Shown: positions 1-12,000 of the stretch, one piece after another | Layout of the letters: every line of letters begins with the position of its first letter | Position numbering within the stretch: the stretch's first letter is position 1 | DNA from: Hyalella azteca | Lineage: Eukaryota; Arthropoda; Malacostraca; Amphipoda; Hyalellidae | NCBI RefSeq assembly: GCF_000764305.2 | Contig: NW_025934536.1 | Span: forward strand, 496,001-560,000 | DNA: 64,000 bases | Reading direction: 5' to 3' | The notes under the pieces: model-generated | Database searches by the model: none | What the model was told of the DNA's origin: nothing | What the model saw: only the letters and a program-made list of their open reading frames with translations | Made by a program: the position numbers and the translations under genes

Positions 1-3000
1 GTTATATAGGAAGACCATAGATTTAATTTGACAGCAACACCACGAGCCCCCACATGCTCTTGCAAACCACGGAACACTTGTAAGTAGCTCTGAACACCCG
101 AGATTTTTTTGCCGAATATCTGAATCCACAACCCGTCCTACTCCTCCATATCCTTACATGGTCCTTCCATTCGTCTGTAATTTCTTCTGATTTATTCAAA
201 ACTTGGTTTTATTTCCGATGAAATCGATAAGTTGGGAACTGATCATGGTAATGTTTTGACAATCGAGCATTGCAGATATTTTATTTACATAGACCACTTT
301 GAATTTCTGAGACTTCAGTTGATGTATATGTTCTCTCACGATTACTGTTATTCGAATTTTAATATTGTTTCGGTACACATCTTCTGGTGTTTAGTCCGAA
401 TTGATTTCGATCGACAGAAATGTTTATTATACATATTTCCGTTTTTCCCAGGAATTAGATTTGCTATTCACGTTTAAATAAGTTAATATTTCATTTTGGT
501 CAATAGTAAGTTTTCTGTTCCCATCAATTTTATTATCACCCGATATCGATTTTTTTACCGTCCCCGACATCCATGCCCCAACGATGTACCCACCTATCCA
601 GCCAACGCATTAATAAACGATGCCTGCACTAAACAACGCCTTCAAGCCACTAAATTTACAACTTTTCTTCCATAATACTTCTTATAACATGCTTATGCCT
701 TCATTATAAACCTCCACAACGAACGCTCTTGTTTACTCGACGCTATCGCGTGAACTGAAGATGACCTAATGAACTAACAAACCTGATTCAACATTTATTT
801 ACATTGTACATCATCAATATAAATTTATATAACGTGCAACTTATCATACAAGGAGTTGCGCTCATTGTAATCCAGTGGTTCCCAACCCGTGGTACGCGCT
901 TAGTTAAAAATTTATTTAGTTTTTATACAAAAAGTGTGTACCGTTTAGCTCAAGATAATCTGGTAGTTATTTGATTTTGTCACAAGCCATCAAGCATCAG
1001 TTTCACATTATGTTCAAAGAGAACATTCATTTACAGTGTTGATTGTCAGCCCGTTAGGTTTGATACTATATTACTAACATTATAAATTAGTGGCCAATGT
1101 GTTGTGTCTCTCTTACGGAATGGCACCGAATGTTTTTTTGCGGCCTTCCTACTTGTATCAGATCACCAAGTAAAAGTTATGACCAAAAAAAAGTTGGGAA
1201 ACACTATTACAAGCGCTTCGTATGGAATGACAATGCTAATTCTTTACATTACCTTGAAATATATTTATAAATAATTTGAAATTTTCTCAAGTTCGAAACA
1301 CTGGTTAGAAGTTTTCAGTTGAACTGACCTGTCACAGAAATACATGACATTCAGGCAATTCATTTCAAGACGCGTACATTTTTAACATTGTTTTTAGGAT
1401 TGAATCGTTATTGAAATGAAGTGAGGTCTCTTCAGCTCTGTAGATAGCGTCGGAGATTCATTTGTAATGCTACCACGCAGTCAACCCACCACCATGCATA
1501 CTAAACCGTTAAGCTATTGCATATACATGCAGTGTCACGCTTACATCTATTTTCTCAGATATTGACCTATTGTGTCTTCTTAACAGTCCGATGCATTTCT
1601 TTTCGCCTTTTTATAATGATGGGCTTTCTGATATGGCTGGTAATGCATCTGCTTTGTCATCGTTAGTCCACTATATCTTATTCCACATTATTTTACACTT
1701 CTACTGTTCTGTATCACTATTTTCCTCTTCATTTGAAGAGTGTTTTTATCCTTATTTTATGCTTTAGAGCTCCAATTTACATTATTTTACACTTCAACAG
1801 TTCCGTATCACTAGTTTCCTCTTCCGTTGGAGAGTGTTTTTATCTTTATTTTATGCTTTAGAGCTCCAATTTCTCTAAAATTTCTCTAGTTTATTGCATT
1901 TGAACAATTTTGACGGCCGTATCAGCCTGGCGTCTTTATTTACTATGTGAGCGGGCAGTCACAAACCAGAGTTGAACGATTCCTTTATTAAATCAAATTT
2001 ATACTAATTTGCTTATAGCGACTGATCAATTTACCTTATGTATGTATGTGTTATTTACAACATTATGTCCATCACTTAGACTAGGAATATTATTTAGCCG
2101 AGATTTCGGTGTTATATAGAGCATTTTTGGTCTATATAAATGTCGCTGCAAAATAATTCAGCTGGTTTTATTCAGAATGTACTTAATTAATGCGCTTAGT
2201 ATTCTATTAAGGCAAAATAGATAGTTATTTTCTTTTCTCTTTTGGCATGTTGAAACTGTAGATTATTGCATAAATTATCACATTTTGATTAACTTAACGA
2301 CTTATTAAAGCATGAACCGCAAGAAATCGATATGATGCACTTAAATCAACGCACATACACTAAATAATTTGTTTATTTGTTTGTCTCTTCATTCTGTTTG
2401 CTTTAACTTCTTGGTGGTTTCTTGCTTCTTCTGTACTAACTTTTCCCATTGTGTGCGTGGATTTTTGACGCTGGTTAGGGGCCGTTATAGCTTCTTACAT
2501 TAGTCATTTAAACAACTTGAAGCTTATGAATATTTCGGCTGTTATCTTAAATACTTAGCATTATTCATTGTTTTTGTATTGAAATACGAAAATAATATAA
2601 GAATACTCTCCCGTATTCTGAGGGCAAAAGCCTATCGAAAATGTATAAGTGTATAGATGTGTGACATATTTTCAGTAAATTGTTGTTATGGGAGAAAAAT
2701 GAGAGCTATTCTCTTTCTTTCTTGTGATAAATTTTGAATGTTTTGGCTTGTTTAGCCAAGGATTTTTTAATTGAATCAAGATATCGCATTATTAATTTAT
2801 TCAAAATGTAGTGGATTTGTTCAACCCAAGCTGCTATTATTTTACGTACATATATTGGGTATCCATGTCCAAAATCTTCAGTGTTTCCTCTGTCCGTTTT
2901 TTGATCATGGAGTAATCGTAGCTATCTTAGAAGTTTTAGACAACAATTCTGATTGTTTTATTATAATTTAGGGAAAATTTTACGATATTGTCTCCACGTC

Positions 3001-5639
3001 TTTTATTCTTCTCATTATATCTGTCCTGCCGTTTCTTCTTTCTCTCGCTTTCTTGTATGAGTAATTAGAAGTAGTGTTTACATTGTAGTCTATATATATC
3101 GACCCTTATTGCACCATCGACATAAACAACATAGAAGAAACTCTTGCATCGCATTAACTGAACAGTATATATACGCTCCCGTATTTTTAAAACGTAACAT
3201 ATATCTCCTCGCTGAACTTCCGTCTGCATCGCTTATTTGCTTATTGCCTAATGCTCATTGGCGTTATATTGATGGCCGTATTTTCTATTTCTTTCTCTCT
3301 CGCCTCCAAATGACAGCTAAAGGGGATGGTAAGTAAATTTTTTGATAAAAGTTATTAGAATACCACTTCATAGTCATCAGTCACGACTTTGTTTACTCCT
3401 CTTTTCTTTAAATGCAGTCATAAAAATATCATCCTATAGCACTTTTAGAGAAGCTTCAAGGAACTTTTCACCTGATTTTTCCCCGAGACCTGTTCACCCT
3501 GGACTATTAGTTCTGACTCTATTCTTCAAGCCGCTGTTTTTCATTTCTTTTCTTCTGTTTATTTGATATGACGCTGTAAATTAACTTATTAACCTGCTTT
3601 TGTCCTATCAAACTACCCTGCATGTGTGGCTTTTGTAGTCAATTTATCCTTAGTGTTAGAGCCCTAGCAACGCTTCCTGTAGAAAAATGAAAAAATTATT
3701 CATTCATATTCATTCAAAGAATTCACTCATGTTGAACTTTTTCACTCACTTCACTTGTTGTTGAAAGCCTACACACAAAATCAAACGTCTATTAGTTTCA
3801 ATCATGATTTCCTAGTTTGAATCTCGATCTAAGATTCTTGTATAGAATTCATTTATGAACACATTCAAGAAAAATCTAACACAAATTAAACTATATTATT
3901 CCAACGTATTTATATCAATCGATGTCGCGGTGATAGCTCAGAGCTGCACGCACTGTAAAATGTAACTGACGTGATATATTTTCGAAGTTTGCTTAATTCT
4001 TTCAAATTATTCTCTCACGCAATAACTGAATAAAATAAACTTCCATATTTTCGATGAGTATGTTTAAATCACCATGAACATGATGTCTCATATTAGCGCC
4101 TATGGTATCGTTATCTAGACAAGACCGATACGGTCGTAAAACGTGTATGTGCACTTCATATATTCCTGTTATTCATTATTCCTTACTCGGCTTTATGTCA
4201 AATAGCTACAACTATGCCATCATCATTCCTCCTCCTGTTGATGAATATCTGATCAATTTCGCACATTTTTTATTCTTGAACTGCTGTTGAAATTTCAACC
4301 ACCCTAACCTCCGAAACACCCTTACCCATCCATGCAGACCTCGGTACCCCTCACCTGCACTATTCTTCTTAGTTTTAGACAGCCAGTTTAATTAGAGAGA
4401 AATATTCCCCACAATTGATTCTATTAGATGCACTTGCTCTTGTTTCGTTTGTGACCAACCGCCTTATTGGCTTTGGTGTCACCTGGAGCCTCATATAGCC
4501 TTGTTATACCCGACGTTTTGGATACATTTTAAGCCTTCAAAGTTAAGTCGCCTGTTCCCGATGCTGTCACTTCATCAGGTATTCAACCAGAAAATGGTAA
4601 TTTGATATAAATATTTGTTACATTTTTTGAACGATTTCGGTAACTTGGGTTTTACAAGTAAAAATTACTCAAATAAATTTGGAAAGTTTTACCGGAATGT
4701 TTTCGGAAGATTATACTGTGGGTGCCATCCATAGCTGTTATAAATAAATGAATATTTCTAAATTTGTTCTTTCACATATAAACGATGAATGCATTTAAAA
4801 GAAAGCGATGAAGCAAGTGATTTTTTTCTGATTTGTACTAATTATCAAATTGTGGTTAATAATTCTTATTGTAATTTGAGGGTCATCTGGAAGTGTTATT
4901 GGTTCATGGACTTGAGTTTACATTAATTGAAAATTGACATCAAAATTTAATTACTGATGACGCTACCGCCTGTCTGAACTCTTACACTATTTATATCTTT
5001 CTTAATTTCAGCTTATTAATCTATGGTTATGGTTCTATACATGACTTTATGTTGATTACAAGAGCAACTAAGCATTATTAAATTGTTAATTATTATTTTC
5101 AAAAAGACCAAATTGATCTGTTACTAACATGGTCGCGGGAATAACTCTCATCTCCTCGATTTCCCACAGCACATTATTCTGACATCTCTTACAGTTTTTG
5201 CAGCAGACACGCGGCACTATTTTCACTTGTATCGCCAAGCAGACTCATCAATATATAATCCACTACTTCTACCTCTACATCGTTAATGTACTACTTTTAC
5301 CTTTATACTAATCCACTACCAACCAACGATATTTCTTAGCTGTGCCTAATATGTGGTCTCCTGTCTCATCATTGAAACCATTCAAATTGTCCTGCAAACA
5401 ATATACGCGCATACTTATTTATTTGCCTTATTGTTGACTTTATTTTAAAGTCAGTTTTGTTCCATTCTTTTGTAGTGGGGCCCGATCGTGCAATGGTTAA
5501 GTCAATTCTTGTGTATCAAAACTCCTTCCTACATTTATTCACTACCAGAACAATACCAAATTATCTCGTGAAAAACTAGATTGCACCCATGCAAACGTTC
5601 ATTAATTTTGAAGTGGCAGAAAAATGTATCAACAAGCTT
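1..5639. other. Lar intron sequence (upstream exons outside the window); no gene seen
   Basis: AT-rich with only short open frames of no recognisable content. Apart from a two-copy 94-bp tandem duplication at 1685-1872 I see no structure. Assigned to a Lar intron because the next exon downstream enters in phase 1 and needs an upstream partner. Confidence 0.6.
1685..1872. repeat. Two-copy 94-bp tandem duplication
   Basis: The stretch starting acattattttacacttc (1685) recurs from 1779 with scattered differences through gctttagagctccaattt. Confidence 0.8.
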
Positions 5640-5920
5640 CCAGTTTTTATTTAACTTTCTGTTTATATCTCGGCGTTACTACGTCTGACTCGGTGCTCGG
5701 TGCCTTTCTTTTTTATGCACCTCAGTGCCCGGCCTTGAATTTTTATTTAAATTTTTGTTTTTATCTCCGAGTTACTATGTCTGACTCGGTGCTCGGTGCC
5801 TTCCTTTCTTATGCACCTCAGTGCCCGGCCCTTAATTTTTATTTAAATTTTTGTTTTTATCTCGGCATTACTACGTCTGACTCGGTGCTCGGTGGCTTTT
5901 TTATGTACCTCAGTGCCCGG
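5640..5920 (+). repeat. 96-bp tandem repeat, three copies, each with a copy of the exon acceptor
   Basis: ctgactcggtgctcggtg recurs at 5685, 5781 and 5877, each followed by a pyrimidine-rich tract, tatg(c/t)acctcag and tgcccgg. Only the third is followed by FN3 coding sequence. Two further copies of the same repeat lie at 7145-7330, beyond the next exon. Confidence 0.92.
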
Positions 5921-6053
5921 GGAACCGCGAGGCGTCGACGTGAAGGTCCTCAACAGCACCAGCATCGAAGTCAAGTGGAGCGCGCCTAGCGAGCGCGAGC
6001 GACACGGCATCATACGGGGCTATCAGATACACGTCCAGGCCGTCACGTCTAGT
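5914..6053 (+). CDS. Lar: Lar exon: first half of FN3 repeat 5
   Basis: Acceptor CAG at 5911-5913, donor agt|gtaagc. Enters in phase 1, leaves in phase 0. Encodes [20 protein letters not shown] and then [20 protein letters not shown], the A to C strands of an FN3 fold with the conserved Trp and GxIxxY; LNSTSI and NGIIRGY-like stretches match Drosophila Lar FN3-5. The acceptor is the last of three 96-bp tandem copies. Confidence 0.93.
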
Positions 6054-9000
6054 GTAAGCATCTCCCGTATACGTGTATTTTTAATTGTAATTTTGTAATT
6101 ATGTCAATTGTGAAATATTACACCACTGATGATTTTTTATGTGCACTTTAATTGCGATCTTTGTCTTGTCCAGTAATCCAGTATTTTTCGACTACACCAT
6201 TTTCAGCGGAGAGTAATGAACATATGAAAATGTTTTGTTTTGTTTATTAATTTTTCAATTTCTTATTTCTTGAACATCTATTGGCATCAATCTAATGATG
6301 TAAAGAATTTTTATAAGATGATATATATTAATTTTTAATTTTTTAACTTCTTATTTAGGGCTTCATAAACATTGACTGCCGTCACTCTAATGATGTACAG
6401 AATTTTTTAAGATGATATATATTAATTTTAAATTTTTTTAACTTCTTATTTAGTGCTTCATGAACATTGACTGCCGTCACTCTAATGATGTACAGAATTT
6501 CTTCAAGATGATATATATTAATTTTTAATTTGTTTAACTTCTTATTTAGGGCTTCATGAACATTGACTGCCGTCACTCTAATAATGTACAAAATATTTTT
6601 TTAATATAATATGAATTAATTTATTTTAATTTGAACTTAAATCCAGGGTTCGGAAGTTATCCCTCAGGGTCAGGGTCGCCCATACACCACCCACAAGGGG
6701 GACGCAACCTCCTACGTCATCACAGACCTGGACCCCGACACGCAGTACCAGGTGGGTCTAGTCGCGGGTCTAGTCGCGGGTCTGGGCGGGGGACCAAGTG
6801 GGTCTGGGCGGGGGACCAAGGTGGTCTAGTGTGGTGGCGGGCCTACACGAAGTAGAAGCGCTCTGCCTAGTCGCACTCAATCTTCACTCAAAATGCCGCA
6901 TCAAAATATAAGTTATGCCTATTATTATGATGATATATTTTGCCAGTAAGATGTCATTGCGCGTTGATACAAAAATTAAATAGTGCGATACTCTTTCCCG
7001 GCTATTTGTGCTTGTAGTTTGTCCCGTCGAAAAGAATTTCAGTGAAATTGCCTACCGTCGCACCGAGCGACTCCAGAAAAAAATTAAAGTTTAATGTTTA
7101 TTTGGGAGCTCTTGTTGAAGATCAGATAACTGTGAGACTCTCTTCACGTTTTTGTTTTTATCTCCGCATTACTACGTGTGACTCGGTGCTCGGTGCCTTT
7201 CTTTTCTATGCACCTCAGGGCCCGGCCTTTAATTTTTATTTACGTTTCTGTTTTTATCTCGGCGTTACTACGTCTGACTCGGTGCTCGGTGCCTTTCTTT
7301 TTTATGTACCTCATCAGTGCCCGGCACCTAAAATGGCTATTCAATTCGATACGTTATGTTTGTTTTTCTGGATCATCGTGGTTTGTTTAAGCGTGACGGG
7401 ATCGCAATTGTGACCTCTGCACTTAATATCATACATATGGTTTATTTCTCTAATCTTAATTCTCGGGTGCTTAGTTATTTGCATCTGAGATTTAATTTAG
7501 TGTGTCACCATGAAAAGAAAAGAAGGTATAGCGTCATGCGTATTGATCATTCATATGTTAACTTCTAGCAAACATATGCTCCAAAGTTTTAAGATGAACC
7601 GATTAATCACCTAAAAACCTTCAGCAAAACATTCTAATTGTTAACTGGCTGATTATAACAAAGATTTGCCATCATATTGATTCGTATCTCAATTGCTGTG
7701 CATTTTCATCCTCCTTTCCAATCGCCCTCTCAGGTTAGGTTAAGTTAAAAATGTTAACTGGCTGCTTGTAACAAAAATTTGTCAGCATATTGACTGATTC
7801 GTATCTTAATTGCCGTGCATTTTCATCCTCTTTCTAATCGCCCTCTAAGGTTAGGTTAGGTTAAAAATTGTAACTGACTGCTCAACAAAGATTTGCCAGC
7901 ATATTGACTGATTCTTATCTTAATTGTTGTGTTTTTCATCCTCCTTTCCAATCGCCCTCTCAGGTTAGGTCAAGTTAAAAAGGTTAGGTACTTCTTCTTT
8001 CTAATCGCCCTCTAAGGTTAGGTGGTTAGGTTAAAAATATTAACTGACTGCTCAACAAAGATTTGCCAGCATGTTATACTGATTCGTATCTTAATTACGG
8101 TGTTAATTTCCAATCGCCCTCTCAGGTACAAGTTGCAGCTCTCACCCGCAAGGGAGACGGTGCCAGATCGAACCCTGAAAGGATCACCACACCGGGCGGC
8201 GTCCCGAACAAACCTTTCATCACCGTCAAGTGAGTTTCAAATAAAATAAATAAAACAAACTTTTAAAAACCACGTTTTTTTTAACGGACAAAAAAGAAAA
8301 ACATTTACTCTTACATAACATTTAAGTTATGTAAAATGTTATGTAATGTTGTTAAGGTTTGAATTTTTGATGACAGACACACACGAAACGAAGTCAAGAA
8401 AAACGTGGTAATTAATCACAATAATTATAGGAGTTTTGATCTTCTAAAAGATAATCGCTTTTCTCTGCGCTGTTTTAAAACTAATTTTAGTTCGATCTAA
8501 TGACTGATTCTCTGCGATTAGTCAGATCGCAATACCAAGTATTAAATAGCTAATAAAGGAATTATTGTTGAATTAATCCCGTCAATCAGAACATTTATTA
8601 AGATGTCTACGACTCTATATTTTGTGCAATTTTCTTCCAATTTTTACCTTCGCTTGTACTTAAGAATAATTGTTACCTAATTTTAATGACATTCTTATCC
8701 ATGTTCTAAGTTGATTAGTTCAGGGCACTTTTTTTCATTTTGAGTTCAGATGCATCTTAGCTTTAATGTCCATCGTCGTATTATGGAATTAACTAAATTT
8801 GCAGTTGAGTTATGAGTGTATGAATTATGAAATGTGTTGTTAACACTTAGCAACTTGTTCGTTACAGTGGCACAGTTGACAAATTCAGCGGCAAGTTGTC
8901 AGTCTACGTAGAGTGGGTGCCTCCAACTCAGCCCTATGGAGAAGTGCAGGGCTACAGACTGCGCTACGGACCTGTTGGTACGTCAAACTTCTTTGTATGT

Positions 9001-12000
9001 CAGGGAGATGTCTAAATTATTTTAGCGCATTTTCTCGTTTATGGAAAAAAGGCGCAATTGTGCTCGTCATGTCCGTCTGTCTGTGAGTTTGTCTGTCCGT
9101 CTGTCCGTGACTTCACGTTTTCGTCGACGATAAAATGCGCTCTCTGTCACTCATTGCAGTGAGTATTGAGTTTTATTTTTGGTATATTAGGTGCCTTTCT
9201 CTGCAATCTGAAATATGAATGGGTCACGTAGTTCAATTCGTGACACATTCTGTTACCCGCAGCACGCAGGACGTAGCATTGATACACCTTTTTGTTAGAC
9301 CAAACTCTCAGGGTGATGGAGTGCAAAACAGTGAGAAGTGCATTGCTATGTGGACAATAAACCTCTCATTTCTTTGAGTTGTGGTAAAAGAGACATTCAC
9401 ATTTATTAGTTCCCTTGAAATTTAAAATTTCATCTTATTCGGCACAATTACTTAAGTTTTGCAAGACATTTTCTCCTATGTGATGCTTATTTTTTTATTT
9501 GTGTTTCAGGTATGGTTTTTCAGTTTTTTTTTTTTTTGTAAATCGCGTGTCAAATCGCGTTCTTGCTTATTGCCTTCATGCGCCTCGAACAAGTGAAGTC
9601 TAAATGTTGTGCTCCATGGTAAATCCAACCCATGGATTTGTTTTGTAAAAGAACTTGTCTCTATTCGAGCCGATCCCCTATTGCTGTTTCGTATTCTGTT
9701 ACGCCTGTTGCTGTTCGTTCTACTACAATTATTGCTAGGAACTTTACTTTGGAATTCTTTCACTGCAATGGAAGCCGCCGACTGTGAGACTGCGACTAGA
9801 ACTTAACATTTCGACGCTATAGTGTCCAATTCTTCTAGTTTTGTGCTTAACTTTTGCTCTCAAGCAATTAAAGAGAGAGGCTCCCTCCGTCGGCTGTGAC
9901 GTGGCAAGTTTGTTTTCAGATCTCCTTTTTTTCATGGTGATATCGGTGTGAAGTTTCTCAGCTCGTGATAATTTTCTTGCGTAAATTCGGCTGCTGGTTG
10001 CTCTATTTTAATCATTATCATTATCATTTTTAATCAATCATTAAATACGCGTTGGCCTGCTGGTCTCGAACGATGTGCAAACTTCCTAAATTTCTGACTA
10101 TTTGGCTTGTATGTGTAGATCGGGTTAAAAAGTTAATGATATTGGAATCGTTAATGAATATGAATAAAATGTGGAATAATCGACATGATTTTCTGTTCGA
10201 GATTATTATTTGAGGTGTTGCATTGCCTTAAGATGTTGACAATTTTTATTTTAATACATCTTGTAATAATTCATTTATTTACTACCTCAAATAACAGTAT
10301 TAGGAAGAGAACTAAAATTAAATGCTTGGAGCTTTTGAGTCAATTATGGCTGAGAGCTCGTTAGCAGTCGATCGTACTGCGTCTTGCGATGCGAATTTCT
10401 ACTTTTTTCTCCTAAGGACATTGCCGCGAGGCTCTTACCTTTAAAGGATCTAGCCTCTCGAACCTACAGAACCGTTAAGAACCTGCGCGGTATTCAGCTA
10501 CCCGTCCATCCATTTATCGAGAAGTCGAAGAGAACCTTAGCCCTTGAGGCTAATAAAGCCGATTACTGCATTGCCTCGCTCCCTGAGTCTTGCTACGGAA
10601 CTCCTGGGCTGGAGACAACTATAATCTCTGGATCAGTTTGTTGTGTTCTATTGATTGGCGGTCTCAGCTTGTGTCTCCGTATCGGCTCTGAATCGTCTCT
10701 GATTTGACTGAGACCAGAACGCTCAGTTGGACGTAACACTTTACCGTGGTCGTGATAGATCCTCGTTTATGTCTGTTTTTAAGTATGAATGTTGAATAAA
10801 TTCATACTAGTGAGGGGAAAATGTTTTAATTTGAAATTTTTAATGCCAAAATATAAAAAAAATTTTAATAAGATGAATTAAACTATTAATTTTAAATAAA
10901 ATAAGTTATTACTTAGTTCGATAGATCAATCTGGCATCTTCCATAATACTTTTTTTATACTTCTTGGCAAAATTTCTGTCATTTCTATAATTTGGATAAT
11001 TCGTGTTAAAAAGTTCCTATAATCTGTTTTGAAATACAAAATTACTGATGCTCGTCTTTGTTGTTTTTTCGATGCCCTCGTGTCCAAGCACTTCGGCTAG
11101 TGCACGTTCGGTAGAGATCTGAATTTCTTCAAATTGAATTTACTGATGGAAATCGTTGCTGGAAAAATAATGCCAGAAGAGATGTTCGCTGCTAAACTAA
11201 CGAATTAATGTTTTTCGCCTTATGGCTAATCCGCATTTGTTTTGATCACAACACTCTAATTTTGTTATATTTCACTCTAGTTATTTTAATCACTGAATGC
11301 TAAAAAAATCTCAATGGTATTTGTATGGTTTCTTGAACACAACACTCCAATTTTGTTACATTTCACACTAGTTAGTATGGTCACTGAATGCTAAAATAAT
11401 CTCAATTTAACTTGTTAGGTTCAGGGGAGCCATTCCAGACCGTTCTTGATCACAACACTCTGATTTTGCTTTATTTATCACTAGTTATTTTAGTCACTGT
11501 ATGCTAAAATAATCTCAATGGTATTTGTTTGGTTCAGGTGAACCATTCCAGACCGTTCTTGATCACAACACTCTAATTTTGTTCTATTTATTGTTTAATT
11601 TTATTTAATTTATTTACGGTTATTTTAGTCACTGAATACTAAAATATCTCGATGGTATTTGTTTGGTTCAGGGGAGCCATTCCAGACGGTGACGCTGCAA
11701 GGCAACACAATGTTGCACCGTACCCTAGACGAGTTGCAGCGCGGGGTGCAGTACGAGATAAGAGTCTCGGCTAAGAACAGACTGGATTACGGTGAAGAAG
11801 CTGTGCGTCTCTACAGCACTCCTGAGGCACCTCCATCTGGTCCGCCTACAAACATATCATACCGGTGAGATAGCTGACTTGTCTATATATAAATATATAA
11901 TTCATTATATTATATAAATATATAGTATAATCAATTATATTATATAAACATATAATATATATACCTATATATAAATACTGTAAAATGGGATAACTTAGAC

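Noticed and set aside
5476..5510. tRNA-like A-box (cgtgcaatggttaag)
   Set aside because: No B-box within the expected distance.
5624..5989. 121-codon + strand open frame with repeated [15 protein letters not shown] units
   Set aside because: Product of the 96-bp acceptor repeat (96 is a multiple of 3); only the last part is Lar coding, in a different frame.
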